64,000 nt of DNA from Porphyrobacter sp. SLTP. Lineage in GTDB: Bacteria > Pseudomonadota > Alphaproteobacteria > Sphingomonadales > Sphingomonadaceae. The stretch is from NCBI RefSeq assembly GCF_009905735.1, contig NZ_JAAALE010000010.1, positions 1 to 64,000 of the forward strand. The letters are read 5' to 3'. Numbering within the stretch: the first letter of the stretch is position 1; every line of letters starts with the position of its first letter. This document shows, in pieces, positions 1 to 8,030 of the stretch. Under the pieces are notes generated by a model that had not been told where the DNA came from, made no database searches, and worked only from the letters and a program-made list of their open reading frames with translations. The position numbers and the translations under genes are program-made.

Positions 1-232
1 GCCCAATCACCGCGCCGCCGATGACACCCGCCAGAAAGCAGGCGATCAACCCCAGCGGTGCGAGGGCCAGCGTTGGCCGTTCGACCAGCTCCACGCCCAT
101 CCGGGTCGTGTTCCCCGACATGAAGCTGGTGAAGTAGCCCCCCGCGACCACAAACCCCGTCGCATCCACCAGCCCCGCCAATCCGGCAAGGCCGAGCGCG
201 AGGCGTTGGCGGGCGGGGTCGTAGCGGTGCAT
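1..232 (-). CDS. DUF1275 (YoaK-like) membrane protein, N-terminal fragment
   Basis: Only the first 77 codons lie in the window; the gene runs off the left edge. I translated it by hand from an ATG at 230-232. It begins MHRYDPARQRLALGLAGLAG, then shows GLVDATGF, GGYFTSFMSGN and further hydrophobic stretches. A GxxDAxxF motif followed by F-x(3)-MSGN is characteristic of the DUF1275/YoaK family of small multi-pass inner-membrane proteins, whose function is not established. The start lies one base after the stop of the DUF1993 gene upstream on the same strand, so the two are probably cotranscribed. Confidence 0.8.
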   Translation of the reverse strand, partial: MHRYDPARQRLALGLAGLAGLVDATGFVVAGGYFTSFMSGNTTRMGVELVERPTLALAPLGLIACFLAGVIGGAVIG

Positions 233-233
233 C

Positions 234-743
234 TCAGGCGGGTTGCTTAAGATATTTCATCATATAGCCGACATAGTCGATCTTGCCGATCGCCAGCCCC
301 TCGGCACGCAGGATCGCATAGGCCGTCATCAGGTGGAAATAGAACTGCGGCGTCGCCCAATCGCGGCAATATTCATGCGCTTGCATCACGAAGCCCATGC
401 CGTTGGGCAGATCGAACTCCACCACGTCGTTCGCGCCCGGCCAAGTGGCGGGATCGGTCGCGGCGACCATGTCTTTCGCCTTGGCGATCCGGGCGCGGGC
501 ATCGGCGAAGCTGGTGATGTCGCTCTCGTTCGAGGCCAGTCCGAGATCGCCGAGCCGGTTGAGCGCGGTGGTGACCTGGTCGAGGGTAAAGCGGATCTGC
601 GTGGAGAGCGGGAACATGTCCTCAGCAAGCCGCACTTGCAGCAGTGCCTCGCCCTTCGGATGCGCGCCGGCCTTCGCGACGAGGTTGTCGAGCGTGCCCA
701 GCATGTTGGCATAAGTGGCAAGGGCGGCGGTGGCGTAGGACAT
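234..743 (-). CDS. DUF1993 family protein
   Basis: 169 aa, soluble, no signal peptide. The C-terminal part has the family pattern F-Y-F-H-x-x-T-A-Y-x-I-L-R followed by G-x-x-I-G-K-x-D-Y. DUF1993 proteins resemble DinB-type four-helix bundles; their biochemical role is unknown. I chose the ATG at 741-743 because GGGAGA lies just upstream; the open frame continues to 851, but that part lies largely in a palindromic repeat. The gene is followed one base later by the DUF1275 gene. Confidence 0.8.
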   Translation of the reverse strand: MSYATAALATYANMLGTLDNLVAKAGAHPKGEALLQVRLAEDMFPLSTQIRFTLDQVTTALNRLGDLGLASNESDITSFADARARIAKAKDMVAATDPATWPGANDVVEFDLPNGMGFVMQAHEYCRDWATPQFYFHLMTAYAILRAEGLAIGKIDYVGYMMKYLKQPA

Positions 744-810
744 AGGTCTCTCCCGATGGTGTGAGGGTGAGGTAGGCCGCGGCCCGTCCTTTATCAATGC
801 ACCCTCCGCC

Positions 811-923
811 CTCGTCATTGCGAGCGGAGCAGCCGCGCGGCAATCCATCAACCGCAGCGTCCCGCTTGGCGCAATGGCATGCCATGGGTTGCTTCGTCGC
901 CTTCGGCTCCTCGCAATGACGAG
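811..923. repeat. Intergenic palindromic repeat (CGTCATTGCGAGCG class)
   Basis: The left arm reads CTCGTCATTGCGAGCGGAGC (811-830) and the right arm contains GGCTCCTCGCAATGACGAG (905-923), its near-perfect reverse complement. The two arms enclose about 75 bases. It fills the gap between the DUF1993 gene and the DNA ligase. This arm sequence is a recurrent intergenic palindrome type in sphingomonad genomes (general knowledge); no coding function is apparent. Confidence 0.75.
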
Positions 924-931
924 GTTCTGGC

Positions 932-2530
932 TTAGTCCTTCACCAGCGCCCGCAGCGCTTCGATCCGGTCGGCCTCGTGCGCGGGCTTGTCCCAGCGGAT
1001 GCGGTGGATGCGGGGGAAGCGCATGGCGAGGCCGCTCTTGTGGCGTTTGCTGGTGTGGACCGAATCGAACGCCACCTCGAACACCAGCTCACGCTTCACC
1101 TCCCGCACGGGGCCGAAGCGGTTCAGCGTGTTCTGGCGCACGAATTTGTCGAGCTGTTTCAGCTCCGCATCGGTGAAGCCGGTATAGGCCTTGCCCACCG
1201 GCAGCAGCTCCGCGCCCGCATCGGGATCACCGTCCCAGCAGCCAAAGGTGAAATCCGAATGGAAGCTCGACCGCTTGCCGCTGCCGCGCTGGGCATACAT
1301 CACCACACAATCCACCAGCAGCGGATCGCGCTTCCACTTGTACCACAGCGCGACCTTGCGGCCGGCCACATAGGGGCTCTCCCGATGCTTGAGCATCAGG
1401 CCTTCGATCGCTTCGTCGCGCGCGGTGTCGCGGATGGCGGCCAGCGCGGCGAAGTCTTCGGCCTCGACCAGTTGGGACAGGTCGAAATGGCTGGCGGGCA
1501 GGCGCGGCATCAGGCCTTCCAAAGTCGCGCGGCGCGACTTCCACGGGTGCTCGCGCCAATCGATGCCGTCCAGCAGCAGCACATCATAGAGCCGTACGAA
1601 GGCGGGGGCCTCCTTGAGCATCTTGCCCGACACGGTCTTGCGCCCAAGCCGCTGTTGCAGCGCATTGAAACTGGCGGCACCGCCAGCCTCGCCGCCTTGC
1701 GCCGATCCGCGCACCAGCAATTCGCCGTCCAGGACAGCGTCCATCGGCAGCACAGTGAGCATTTCGGGGAAACTCGCCGAGATATCGTCGCCTGAACGGG
1801 AGTAGACCCGCGTTTCCCCGCCTGCGCGCACCAGTTGGACCCGGATGCCGTCCCACTTCCACTCGGCGGCGTAGTCGGCCAAGTCGACTTCGCCATCTTC
1901 GAGTGGGTGGGCCAGCATGAAAGGGCGGAAGCGTGGTACCCCGGCGAGATCGGGCGCAGGGCCTCCGTCTGCGGCCCATTGGAACAGCTCGGTATAGGGC
2001 GGGGTGAGGGCGTGCCAATATTCCTCGACCTCCTCCACCGACACATCGAAGGCGAGTGCAAAGGCCGTCTTGGCGAGCCGGGCCGAGACGCCGACGCGCA
2101 TCCCGCCGGTGGCGAGCTTGATCAGGGCATAGCGGCCCTTGGCATCCATCCGGTCGAACAGCAGCGGCAGTTCTTTCGGGGCGGTCGCGCGGGTGAGGGC
2201 GGCGAGCCGCTCGACCACCTCGGCCAGGGTGAGCGGCGGTTGCGCTGCGGCATCCTCGGGCTCGGGCCACAGCAGGCTCGCCGTTTCCGCCGTATCGCCC
2301 ACGAAATCGCGGGAGAGCGCCCACAGCACCGGATCGACCCGTTCCATCATCAGATTGCGCACGGTCGATGACTTCACGGCCGGGAAATCCAGCCCCTCGG
2401 TCAAGCCCGCCAAGGCCCAGCCGCGATCAGGATCGGGGGCTTGGCGCAAATAGGCCGCAATCAGCGCCAGCTTGCGGTTGCGACTGGTGGTGTAGACCAG
2501 CGCGTCGAGCAGGGCGGCAAACTCCTCCAT
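932..2530 (-). CDS. ATP-dependent DNA ligase (ligase-associated DNA damage response)
   Basis: 532 aa. The N-terminal ~200 residues form the DNA-binding domain of LigB/LigC-type bacterial ATP-dependent ligases. Motif I, EWKWDGIR, lies at residues 223-230, with K225 the lysine that becomes adenylated. Motif IV EGLMLKHR and motif V YKWKRD follow, then the OB-fold domain ending in a basic tail. Length and architecture match the family found beside an MBL-fold exonuclease and often an Lhr-type helicase and PdeM-like phosphoesterase; the exonuclease is present here at 3140-4144. It probably seals breaks during DNA repair. The ATG start has GGAG about 8 bases upstream. Three 12-nt tandem repeats lie just upstream of the start. 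Confidence 0.93.
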   Translation of the reverse strand: MEEFAALLDALVYTTSRNRKLALIAAYLRQAPDPDRGWALAGLTEGLDFPAVKSSTVRNLMMERVDPVLWALSRDFVGDTAETASLLWPEPEDAAAQPPLTLAEVVERLAALTRATAPKELPLLFDRMDAKGRYALIKLATGGMRVGVSARLAKTAFALAFDVSVEEVEEYWHALTPPYTELFQWAADGGPAPDLAGVPRFRPFMLAHPLEDGEVDLADYAAEWKWDGIRVQLVRAGGETRVYSRSGDDISASFPEMLTVLPMDAVLDGELLVRGSAQGGEAGGAASFNALQQRLGRKTVSGKMLKEAPAFVRLYDVLLLDGIDWREHPWKSRRATLEGLMPRLPASHFDLSQLVEAEDFAALAAIRDTARDEAIEGLMLKHRESPYVAGRKVALWYKWKRDPLLVDCVVMYAQRGSGKRSSFHSDFTFGCWDGDPDAGAELLPVGKAYTGFTDAELKQLDKFVRQNTLNRFGPVREVKRELVFEVAFDSVHTSKRHKSGLAMRFPRIHRIRWDKPAHEADRIEALRALVKD

Positions 2531-2542
2531 CAGCCGTGCTCC

Positions 2543-2578
2543 ATCCGTTCATCGATCCGTTCGTCGATCCGTTCATTG
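2543..2578. repeat. Three tandem 12-nt repeats upstream of the ligase
   Basis: Three consecutive 12-base units, ATCCGTTCATCG, ATCCGTTCGTCG and ATCCGTTCATTG, occupy 2543-2578, starting 13 bases upstream of the ligase start codon. They differ at one to two positions. The period is close to one helical turn, so they could be a stacked protein-binding site or simply a slippage product. No function is known. Confidence 0.7.
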
Positions 2579-2652
2579 CAGTGCCATATGGATCGGCTAA
2601 AGCGCGTCGCTGACGCCGCATGGGTGCGCGTCTTCAACGAGGATTCGCTGTT

Positions 2653-2967
2653 ATGAAGTTTGCTCCGCTTGCTGCTCTGGGCCTGACCGTTGCTGCCCTG
2701 ACGATCCCGGCTTTCGCCGATGACAGCGTGCCCACCACCGCTCCTGCCACGGCCTTCAGCATCGACACCCCCATCGAAGTGCTGATGGCGGACGAACGTG
2801 CCAAGGCGGCAGTCGCCAAGCATTTCAACGGGATGGATCTGACGCAGCACCCGGCTTACGAACAGTTCAAATCGCTCAGCCTCAAGGCGGTCGCACCCTT
2901 CTCGCAGGGGATGATCACGGACGAGATGCTGGCCAAGATCGCTGCCGATCTGGCCGAGATCAAGTAA
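2653..2967 (+). CDS. Small secreted alpha-helical protein, unknown function
   Basis: 104 aa. Residues 1-22 form a clear Sec signal peptide ending in AFA. The mature part has a short Thr/Ala/Pro linker and then a compact, probably helical domain of about 65 residues with the pattern DTPIEVLMADERAKAAV, HPAYEQFKSLSLKAVAPFS, ITDEMLAKI. I believe similar modules also occur as C-terminal tails of secreted hydrolases in sphingomonads, but this is recollection. The ATG at 2653 gives a good signal peptide; the frame is open further upstream. It sits between the divergently oriented ligase and exonuclease genes that are usually adjacent. Confidence 0.75.
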   Translation: MKFAPLAALGLTVAALTIPAFADDSVPTTAPATAFSIDTPIEVLMADERAKAAVAKHFNGMDLTQHPAYEQFKSLSLKAVAPFSQGMITDEMLAKIAADLAEIK

Positions 2968-2983
2968 GCGCGGCGGATCAAGT

Positions 2984-3118
2984 CCCTCCCCGTACGCTTG
3001 CGAATGGGGAGGTGGCAGCCCACAGGGCTGACGGAGAGGTTGGTTCCGGCCGCAGGACCCCTCCACCACTCGCCTCGCGGCGAGCGGTCCCCCTCCCCAT
3101 TGCTTCGCAACGGGGAGG
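2984..3118. repeat. Intergenic palindromic repeat (CCCTCCCC...GGGGAGG class)
   Basis: Several inverted arms overlap here. CCCTCCCC followed by GCTTGCGAATGGGGAGG (2984-3012) is mirrored by CCCCCTCCCCATTGCTTCGC then AACGGGGAGG (3089-3118). CTCGCCTCGCGGCGAG (3069-3084) forms an inner hairpin. The element fills nearly the whole gap between the small secreted gene and the exonuclease end. Confidence 0.7.
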
Positions 3119-3139
3119 CACTCTCGATCCACCACCACC

Positions 3140-4144
3140 TCAGTCATCCTCGTCCTCGTAGCCCACCAGCGCCAGCGCCCGCGCGCGGCGCTGGGATAGC
3201 TCGCACCAGCGCAGCAGCGCTTCCTCGCGGCCGTGGGTGATCCAGGTTTCCTGCGGGTTTACCTGCGCGATGGTGCGGGTGAGTTCGTTCCAGTCCGCAT
3301 GGTCGGAGATCACCAGCGGCAATTCGACCCCCCGCTGCCGGGCACGGGCACGCACGCGCATCCAGCCGCTCGCCATCGCGGTGATTGGATCAGGCAGACG
3401 GCGGCTCCAGCGGTCGTTGAGCGCTGAGGGCGGGGCGACCACGATCGCGCCGCGCATCTCATCCTTGGTGGCATCGCTGACGAGACGCAGATCGCCCAGC
3501 GCCACGCCATGTTCCTCATACAACCGGCACATCGCTTCCATCGCGCCGTGGAGCCAGATCGTGTCCGTGTGCCCCGCCGCGCGCAATTCCGCGATCACCC
3601 GCTGCGCCTTGCCCAGCGCATAGGCGCCGACGAGGATGCAGGCGTCGGGGTTTTCCCTGCGCGCGTCGAGCAGCTTGCCGATCTCCTCGCCGATGGGCGG
3701 GTGGGTGAAGACCGGGAGGCCGAAGGTCGCCTCGGTGATGAAGATGTCGCAGGGCGTGACTTCAAACGGCGCGCAGGTCGGATCGGGCGCGCGTTTGTAA
3801 TCGCCGGTGATGATGACCCGCTCGCCCGCGTGTTCGAGCAGGATTTGCGCCGAGCCGAGCACATGACCCGCGGGCAGGAAGGTTGCGGAAACGCCGCCGC
3901 CGAGGGCGATGCTCTCCCCATACGCGACCGGCACCGCACCGTCCGAAGTTGCGTAGCGCAACTTCATGATCGCCAGCGTTGCCGGGGTCGCGATGGTCTC
4001 CCCATGCCCGCCGCGCGCGTGGTCGGCATGGCCGTGGGTCACCAAAGCCCGCGGCACGGCGCGCGAGGGATCGACCCAGATGTCGGCAGGGACGACATGG
4101 ATGCCGTGCGGCTCGGGCCGGATCCAGGAGAATGGGGCGGTCAT
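3140..4144 (-). CDS. Ligase-associated DNA damage response exonuclease (MBL fold)
   Basis: 334 aa metallo-beta-lactamase/beta-CASP-type nuclease. The metal-binding motif THGHADHARGGH lies near residues 36-47 (H37, H39, D41, H42), followed by AGHVLGSAQI and TGDYKRAPDP, then a C-terminal ISDHADW and WITHGREEALLRW. This set is typical of the 'ligase-associated DNA damage response exonuclease' family related to SNM1/Pso2 and CPSF73. It should process DNA ends for the ATP-dependent ligase at 932-2530. Here the two genes share a strand but are separated by a small secreted-protein gene and a palindromic repeat. A strong terminator at 4155-4198 isolates it from clpA. Confidence 0.92.
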   Translation of the reverse strand: MTAPFSWIRPEPHGIHVVPADIWVDPSRAVPRALVTHGHADHARGGHGETIATPATLAIMKLRYATSDGAVPVAYGESIALGGGVSATFLPAGHVLGSAQILLEHAGERVIITGDYKRAPDPTCAPFEVTPCDIFITEATFGLPVFTHPPIGEEIGKLLDARRENPDACILVGAYALGKAQRVIAELRAAGHTDTIWLHGAMEAMCRLYEEHGVALGDLRLVSDATKDEMRGAIVVAPPSALNDRWSRRLPDPITAMASGWMRVRARARQRGVELPLVISDHADWNELTRTIAQVNPQETWITHGREEALLRWCELSQRRARALALVGYEDEDD

Positions 4145-4154
4145 TGTGCACTAA

Positions 4155-4198
4155 ACAAAAAGGGCGCGGGAGATGTTCCTCTCCCGCGCCCCGTTTTT
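4155..4198 (-). terminator. Rho-independent terminator of clpA, possibly bidirectional
   Basis: A perfect 12-bp stem, GGGCGCGGGAGA (4162-4173) with TCTCCCGCGCCC (4180-4191), and a six-base loop. It is flanked by five A on the left and five T on the right after CG, so it has a U-tract when read on either strand. It lies 15 bases after the clpA stop and just upstream of the exonuclease start. Confidence 0.9.
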
Positions 4199-4212
4199 CA
4201 TTTCGGTTGGCC

Positions 4213-6573
4213 TCAGCCTTCGTCCGTCTCGGTCGCAGGCTTCTTTGCGGGCGCCTTTTTCTTGGTCGAGACCTTCTTCACCGGCTTCACCTTCGGCGGG
4301 GCCGGGGTCATTTCGAAGGACGGCTTGTTGTCCTTGATGCTGACATGCACCTCGCCGCCTTCGGCCAGCTTGCCGAACAGCAGTTCTTCGGCGAGCGGCT
4401 GCTTGATCTTGTCCTGGATCAGGCGGGACATCGGGCGGGCGCCGTAGAGCTTGTCGTAACCCTTGTCCCCCAGCCACGCACGGGCGTCGCTGTCGAACTG
4501 GATGTGGACGTTCTGTTCGGCCAACTGGAGTTCCAGCTGGAGGATGAACTTGTCGACCACGCGGGCCACGATGCTCTTGCCGAGATAGGCAAAGGGCACG
4601 ATCGCATCCAGACGGTTGCGGAATTCGGGGGTGAACATCTTGTTCACCGCCTCGGTCCCGGCATCGGCCTTCGACACGTCGCCAAACCCGATCCCGCTGC
4701 GCGCCATGTCGGACGCACCGGCATTGGTGGTCATGATCAGCACCACATTGCGGAAATCGACTGTCTTGCCGTGGTGATCGGTCAGACGGCCATTATCCAT
4801 CACCTGCAACAGAATATTGAACAGGTCAGGGTGGGCCTTCTCGATCTCGTCGAGCAGCAGCACGCAATGCGGGTTCTGGTCGACGGCATCGGTGAGCAGA
4901 CCGCCCTGATCATAACCGACATAGCCCGGAGGCGCGCCGATCAGCCGGGAGACCGAGTGCCGCTCCATATATTCCGACATGTCGAACCGCTTGAGCTCGA
5001 TCCCCATGATGTTCGCAAGCTGGCGCGCGACCTCGGTCTTGCCGACGCCGGTGGGGCCGGAGAACAGGAACGAGCCAATCGGCTTGTCGGGATCGCGCAG
5101 GCCCGCACGGCTCAGTTTCATGGCGGTGGCGAGGCGGGTGATCGCCTCGTCCTGCCCGAAGACGACGTGCTTCAGATCGCGTTCGAGGTTTTCGAGCGCT
5201 TTCTTATCGTCCTTGCTGACCGACTTGGGTGGGATGCGCGCCATCGTTGCGATGACCTGCTCGATCTCGCGCGCGGTAATGGTTTTCTTGCGGCGGCTCG
5301 GCGGGACGAGCATCTGCATCGCGCCGACCTCGTCGATCACGTCGATCGCCTTGTCCGGCAGCTTGCGGTCATTGATGTAACGCGCCGACAGCTCCACCGC
5401 GGTCTTGATCGCGTCCGGCGTGTACTTGACCTTGTGGTGTTCTTCGAAGGCCGAGCGCAGACCTTTGAGGATCTTGATCGTGTCCTCGATGGTGGGCTCG
5501 TTCACGTCGATCTTCTGGAACCGGCGCAGCAGCGCGCGGTCCTTTTCGAAGTGGTTGCGGAATTCCTTGTAGGTGGTCGACCCGATGCAGCGGATCGCGC
5601 CGCTCGACAGGGCAGGCTTGAGCAGGTTCGAGGCATCCATTGCCCCGCCGCTGGTCGCGCCAGCGCCGATGACCGTGTGGATCTCGTCGATGAACAGTAC
5701 CGCATTGGGCATGGCTTCAAGCTCGGTCACGACCTGCTTCAAGCGTTCTTCAAAATCGCCGCGATAGCGCGTGCCGGCCAGCAGCGCGCCCATGTCGAGC
5801 GAGTAGATCACCGCGGGCAGCAGCACTTCGGGCACATCGCCTTCGATGATCTTGCGCGCCAGACCTTCGGCAATCGCGGTTTTCCCCACGCCGGGATCGC
5901 CGACATAGAGCGGGTTGTTCTTGGAACGGCGGCACAGGATCTGGATCGTCCGGTCAACCTCCGGCCCGCGCCCGATCAGCGGATCAATCTTGCCGCTTTC
6001 GGCCTTGGCGTTGAGGTTGACGGTGAACTGGTCGAGCGCGGTTTCCTTCTTGTTGCCGCCGCCCGCTTCCTTGGTCTGCGCAGGCTCATCCGCCTTGTCG
6101 GTGCCCTGCGGTGTCTTGGGCTCCATCTGGCGGCCGCCCTTGCCGATGCCGTGGCTGATAAAGCTCACCGCATCCAGGCGGCTCATATCCTGCTGCTGGA
6201 GGAAATAGACCGCGTAGCTATCGCGTTCCGAAAACAGCGCGACCAGCACATTGGCGCCGGTGACCGTATCCTTGCCCGAGGACTGGACGTGAAGGATCGC
6301 GCGCTGGATCACCCGCTGGAAACCAGCGGTCGGCTGCGGATCGGCGCCGTCTTCGGTCTTGAGCGACTGATATTCCTGATCGAGATACTGCTTCACGACC
6401 TCGCCAAGCTCGGCCAAATCGACACCGCAGGCGGCCATGACAGCGGCGGCGTCCTCATCGTCGATCAGCGCCAAGAGCAGGTGTTCGAGCGTGGCATATT
6501 CATGCCGCCGTTCGGACGCATTGCCGAGTGCGTTGTGCAGCGTGCGTTCGAGGTTCTGGGCGAAGCTGGGCAT
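4213..6573 (-). CDS. clpA: ATP-dependent Clp protease ATP-binding subunit ClpA
   Basis: 786 aa Hsp100 unfoldase. The N-terminal Clp-N repeats (HEYATLEHLLLALIDD) are followed by a first AAA+ module with Walker A GDPGVGKTA and Walker B VLFIDEIH, and a second with Walker A GPTGVGKTE and LLLDEIEKAHPD. The ClpP-docking IGF loop is visible in RSGIGFGD. The C-terminal end is a Lys/Ala/Pro-rich tail of about 35 residues. It feeds tagged or N-degron substrates to ClpP. The start at 6571-6573 matches the family MPSFAQNLE N-terminus; the open frame extends upstream but is not family-like. I see no clpS immediately upstream. Confidence 0.97.
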   Translation of the reverse strand: MPSFAQNLERTLHNALGNASERRHEYATLEHLLLALIDDEDAAAVMAACGVDLAELGEVVKQYLDQEYQSLKTEDGADPQPTAGFQRVIQRAILHVQSSGKDTVTGANVLVALFSERDSYAVYFLQQQDMSRLDAVSFISHGIGKGGRQMEPKTPQGTDKADEPAQTKEAGGGNKKETALDQFTVNLNAKAESGKIDPLIGRGPEVDRTIQILCRRSKNNPLYVGDPGVGKTAIAEGLARKIIEGDVPEVLLPAVIYSLDMGALLAGTRYRGDFEERLKQVVTELEAMPNAVLFIDEIHTVIGAGATSGGAMDASNLLKPALSSGAIRCIGSTTYKEFRNHFEKDRALLRRFQKIDVNEPTIEDTIKILKGLRSAFEEHHKVKYTPDAIKTAVELSARYINDRKLPDKAIDVIDEVGAMQMLVPPSRRKKTITAREIEQVIATMARIPPKSVSKDDKKALENLERDLKHVVFGQDEAITRLATAMKLSRAGLRDPDKPIGSFLFSGPTGVGKTEVARQLANIMGIELKRFDMSEYMERHSVSRLIGAPPGYVGYDQGGLLTDAVDQNPHCVLLLDEIEKAHPDLFNILLQVMDNGRLTDHHGKTVDFRNVVLIMTTNAGASDMARSGIGFGDVSKADAGTEAVNKMFTPEFRNRLDAIVPFAYLGKSIVARVVDKFILQLELQLAEQNVHIQFDSDARAWLGDKGYDKLYGARPMSRLIQDKIKQPLAEELLFGKLAEGGEVHVSIKDNKPSFEMTPAPPKVKPVKKVSTKKKAPAKKPATETDEG

Positions 6574-6703
6574 GGGAGAGGCCTCTATCTGCGGGAGGAT
6601 GCTCGTGGCGAAGGAGCGGGGGAAGCCAGTTTCCGACAATATGGGATGGGCGGCGCAAATTGCGAATCCCCTAAGGGTGATACGCTGAAGAATACCGCGC
6701 GGA

Positions 6704-6907
6704 TCATCCGCCGCCCTTCCCGAACAGCGCATCAGCCGCGGCGCGGTGGGCGGCAGCCTTGTCGCGGTGGGCCGTCACCCGGGCAATCTCGGTCTCGAGC
6801 AGGGCGATCCGTTCATCCAGTTCGGCCTGCGAATAGGGGGCGAGGTCCTCGTGTCCGAGGCGACTCGCCGCGTCTCCGCTGGGCCGGGGGCGATCGGGTT
6901 CTTCCAT
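6704..6907 (-). CDS. DUF1192 family protein
   Basis: 67 aa, acidic-basic, with a predicted coiled coil over SQAELDERIALLETEIARV (about residues 26-44) and an Ala/Arg-rich end AHRAAADALF. This pattern and size match DUF1192, a small family largely confined to Alphaproteobacteria and of unknown function. It lies upstream of clpA on the same strand with a 130-base gap and is divergent from the quinone oxidoreductase gene, an arrangement common in related genomes. Confidence 0.85.
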   Translation of the reverse strand: MEEPDRPRPSGDAASRLGHEDLAPYSQAELDERIALLETEIARVTAHRDKAAAHRAAADALFGKGGG

Positions 6908-7007
6908 TGCGCCGCAGCATCAGGCCCAAGCGGCTTGCTGTCAATCGGCGAGACGGTTATTCGCACATGCGAGATAGTTAACTGCGGTGGATTGGGGGCA
7001 GATTGTG

Positions 7008-8030
7008 ATGGTTGCAAGCAGCGAGGTCGACTTGCCGGAGACCATGCAATCGATTGGCTTCGACGCGCCGGGCGGGCCGGAGGTGCTGCGGTTGCAAACC
7101 AGCCCGCTGCCGCGCCTGCGGCCGGACGATGTGCTGATCCGTGTCGCCTATGCCGGGGTCAACCGGCCCGATTGCCTGCAACGCGCGGGCGCCTATCCGC
7201 CGCCGCCGGGGGCCTCGCCGTTGCTGGGGCTGGAAGTCGCGGGCGAAATCGTGGCGGTCGGCACCGAAGTCCCGCGCGAGATGATCGGGCAATATGTCGC
7301 AGCGCTCACGCCGGGCGGAGGCTACGCCGAATATTGCGCGGCGCACTGGCAGCACTGCCTGCCGGTGCCCGAAGGGATGCTGCTGGCCGAAGCCGCCGCA
7401 CTCCCCGAAACCCTGTTCACTGTGTGGCACAACCTGTTCGAGCGCGGCCTGGCCCGTGATGGCGAGCGGGTGCTCATCCACGGCGGTACGTCCGGCATCG
7501 GCACCATGGCGATCATGCTCGCCAAGGCGTTCGGGCTTGAGGTGATCGTGACCTGCGGCGACACCGCCAAATGCGCTGCCGCGACCCGGATCGGCGCGGA
7601 TCTCGCGATCAATTACCGCGAGACCGACTATGTCGAGGCGGTCATGGCCCATACCGAGGGCAAGGGCGTCCACGTGGTGCTCGACATGGTCTCGGGCGAC
7701 TATGTCGCGCGCAATCTCAAGTGTCTGGCCGAAGATGGCCGCCACGTCACCATCGCGGTGCTGGGCGGGGCGAAGGCCGACATCAACATGGCGGTGGTGA
7801 TGATGCGCCGCCTGACCCTGACCGGATCGACCCTGCGACCGCGCTCCGACAGCTTCAAATCCGCGCTCGCGGACGAGATCGCCGACAATGCCTGGCCGCT
7901 GTTCGCCGATGGCGAGCTGGCGCCGGTGATGGACATGACCTTCCCCCTCGCCGAAGCCGCTGCCGCCCACGCGCGGATGGAAAAGGGCGACCACATCGGC
8001 AAGATCGTGCTGGAAGTGGCCGGCGGCTAA
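7008..8030 (+). CDS. NAD(P)H-quinone oxidoreductase, PIG3/QOR type (zinc-free MDR)
   Basis: 340 aa medium-chain dehydrogenase/reductase. It begins with PGGPEVLRL, then AYAGVNRPDCLQRAGAYPPP and GLEVAGEIVAVG, with the Rossmann motif HGGTSGIGTMAIMLAK about mid-protein, and ends in HIGKIVLEV. There are no zinc-binding cysteines, as expected for the quinone oxidoreductase (TP53I3/PIG3) branch. It probably reduces quinones or alpha,beta-unsaturated carbonyls with NADPH. Possible starts are 6987, 7008 and 7044; I prefer 7008 because family members carry a short LPxTM-type N-terminus before the first strand. It ends by overlapping the convergent regulator stop by two bases. Confidence 0.9.
   Translation: MVASSEVDLPETMQSIGFDAPGGPEVLRLQTSPLPRLRPDDVLIRVAYAGVNRPDCLQRAGAYPPPPGASPLLGLEVAGEIVAVGTEVPREMIGQYVAALTPGGGYAEYCAAHWQHCLPVPEGMLLAEAAALPETLFTVWHNLFERGLARDGERVLIHGGTSGIGTMAIMLAKAFGLEVIVTCGDTAKCAAATRIGADLAINYRETDYVEAVMAHTEGKGVHVVLDMVSGDYVARNLKCLAEDGRHVTIAVLGGAKADINMAVVMMRRLTLTGSTLRPRSDSFKSALADEIADNAWPLFADGELAPVMDMTFPLAEAAAAHARMEKGDHIGKIVLEVAGG

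Noticed and set aside
3979-6981. A 1000-codon open frame opposite clpA
   Set aside because: It is the antisense shadow of clpA in a GC-rich genome. Its translation is Arg/His/Leu-rich without domains, and clpA shows the full family signature on the other strand.
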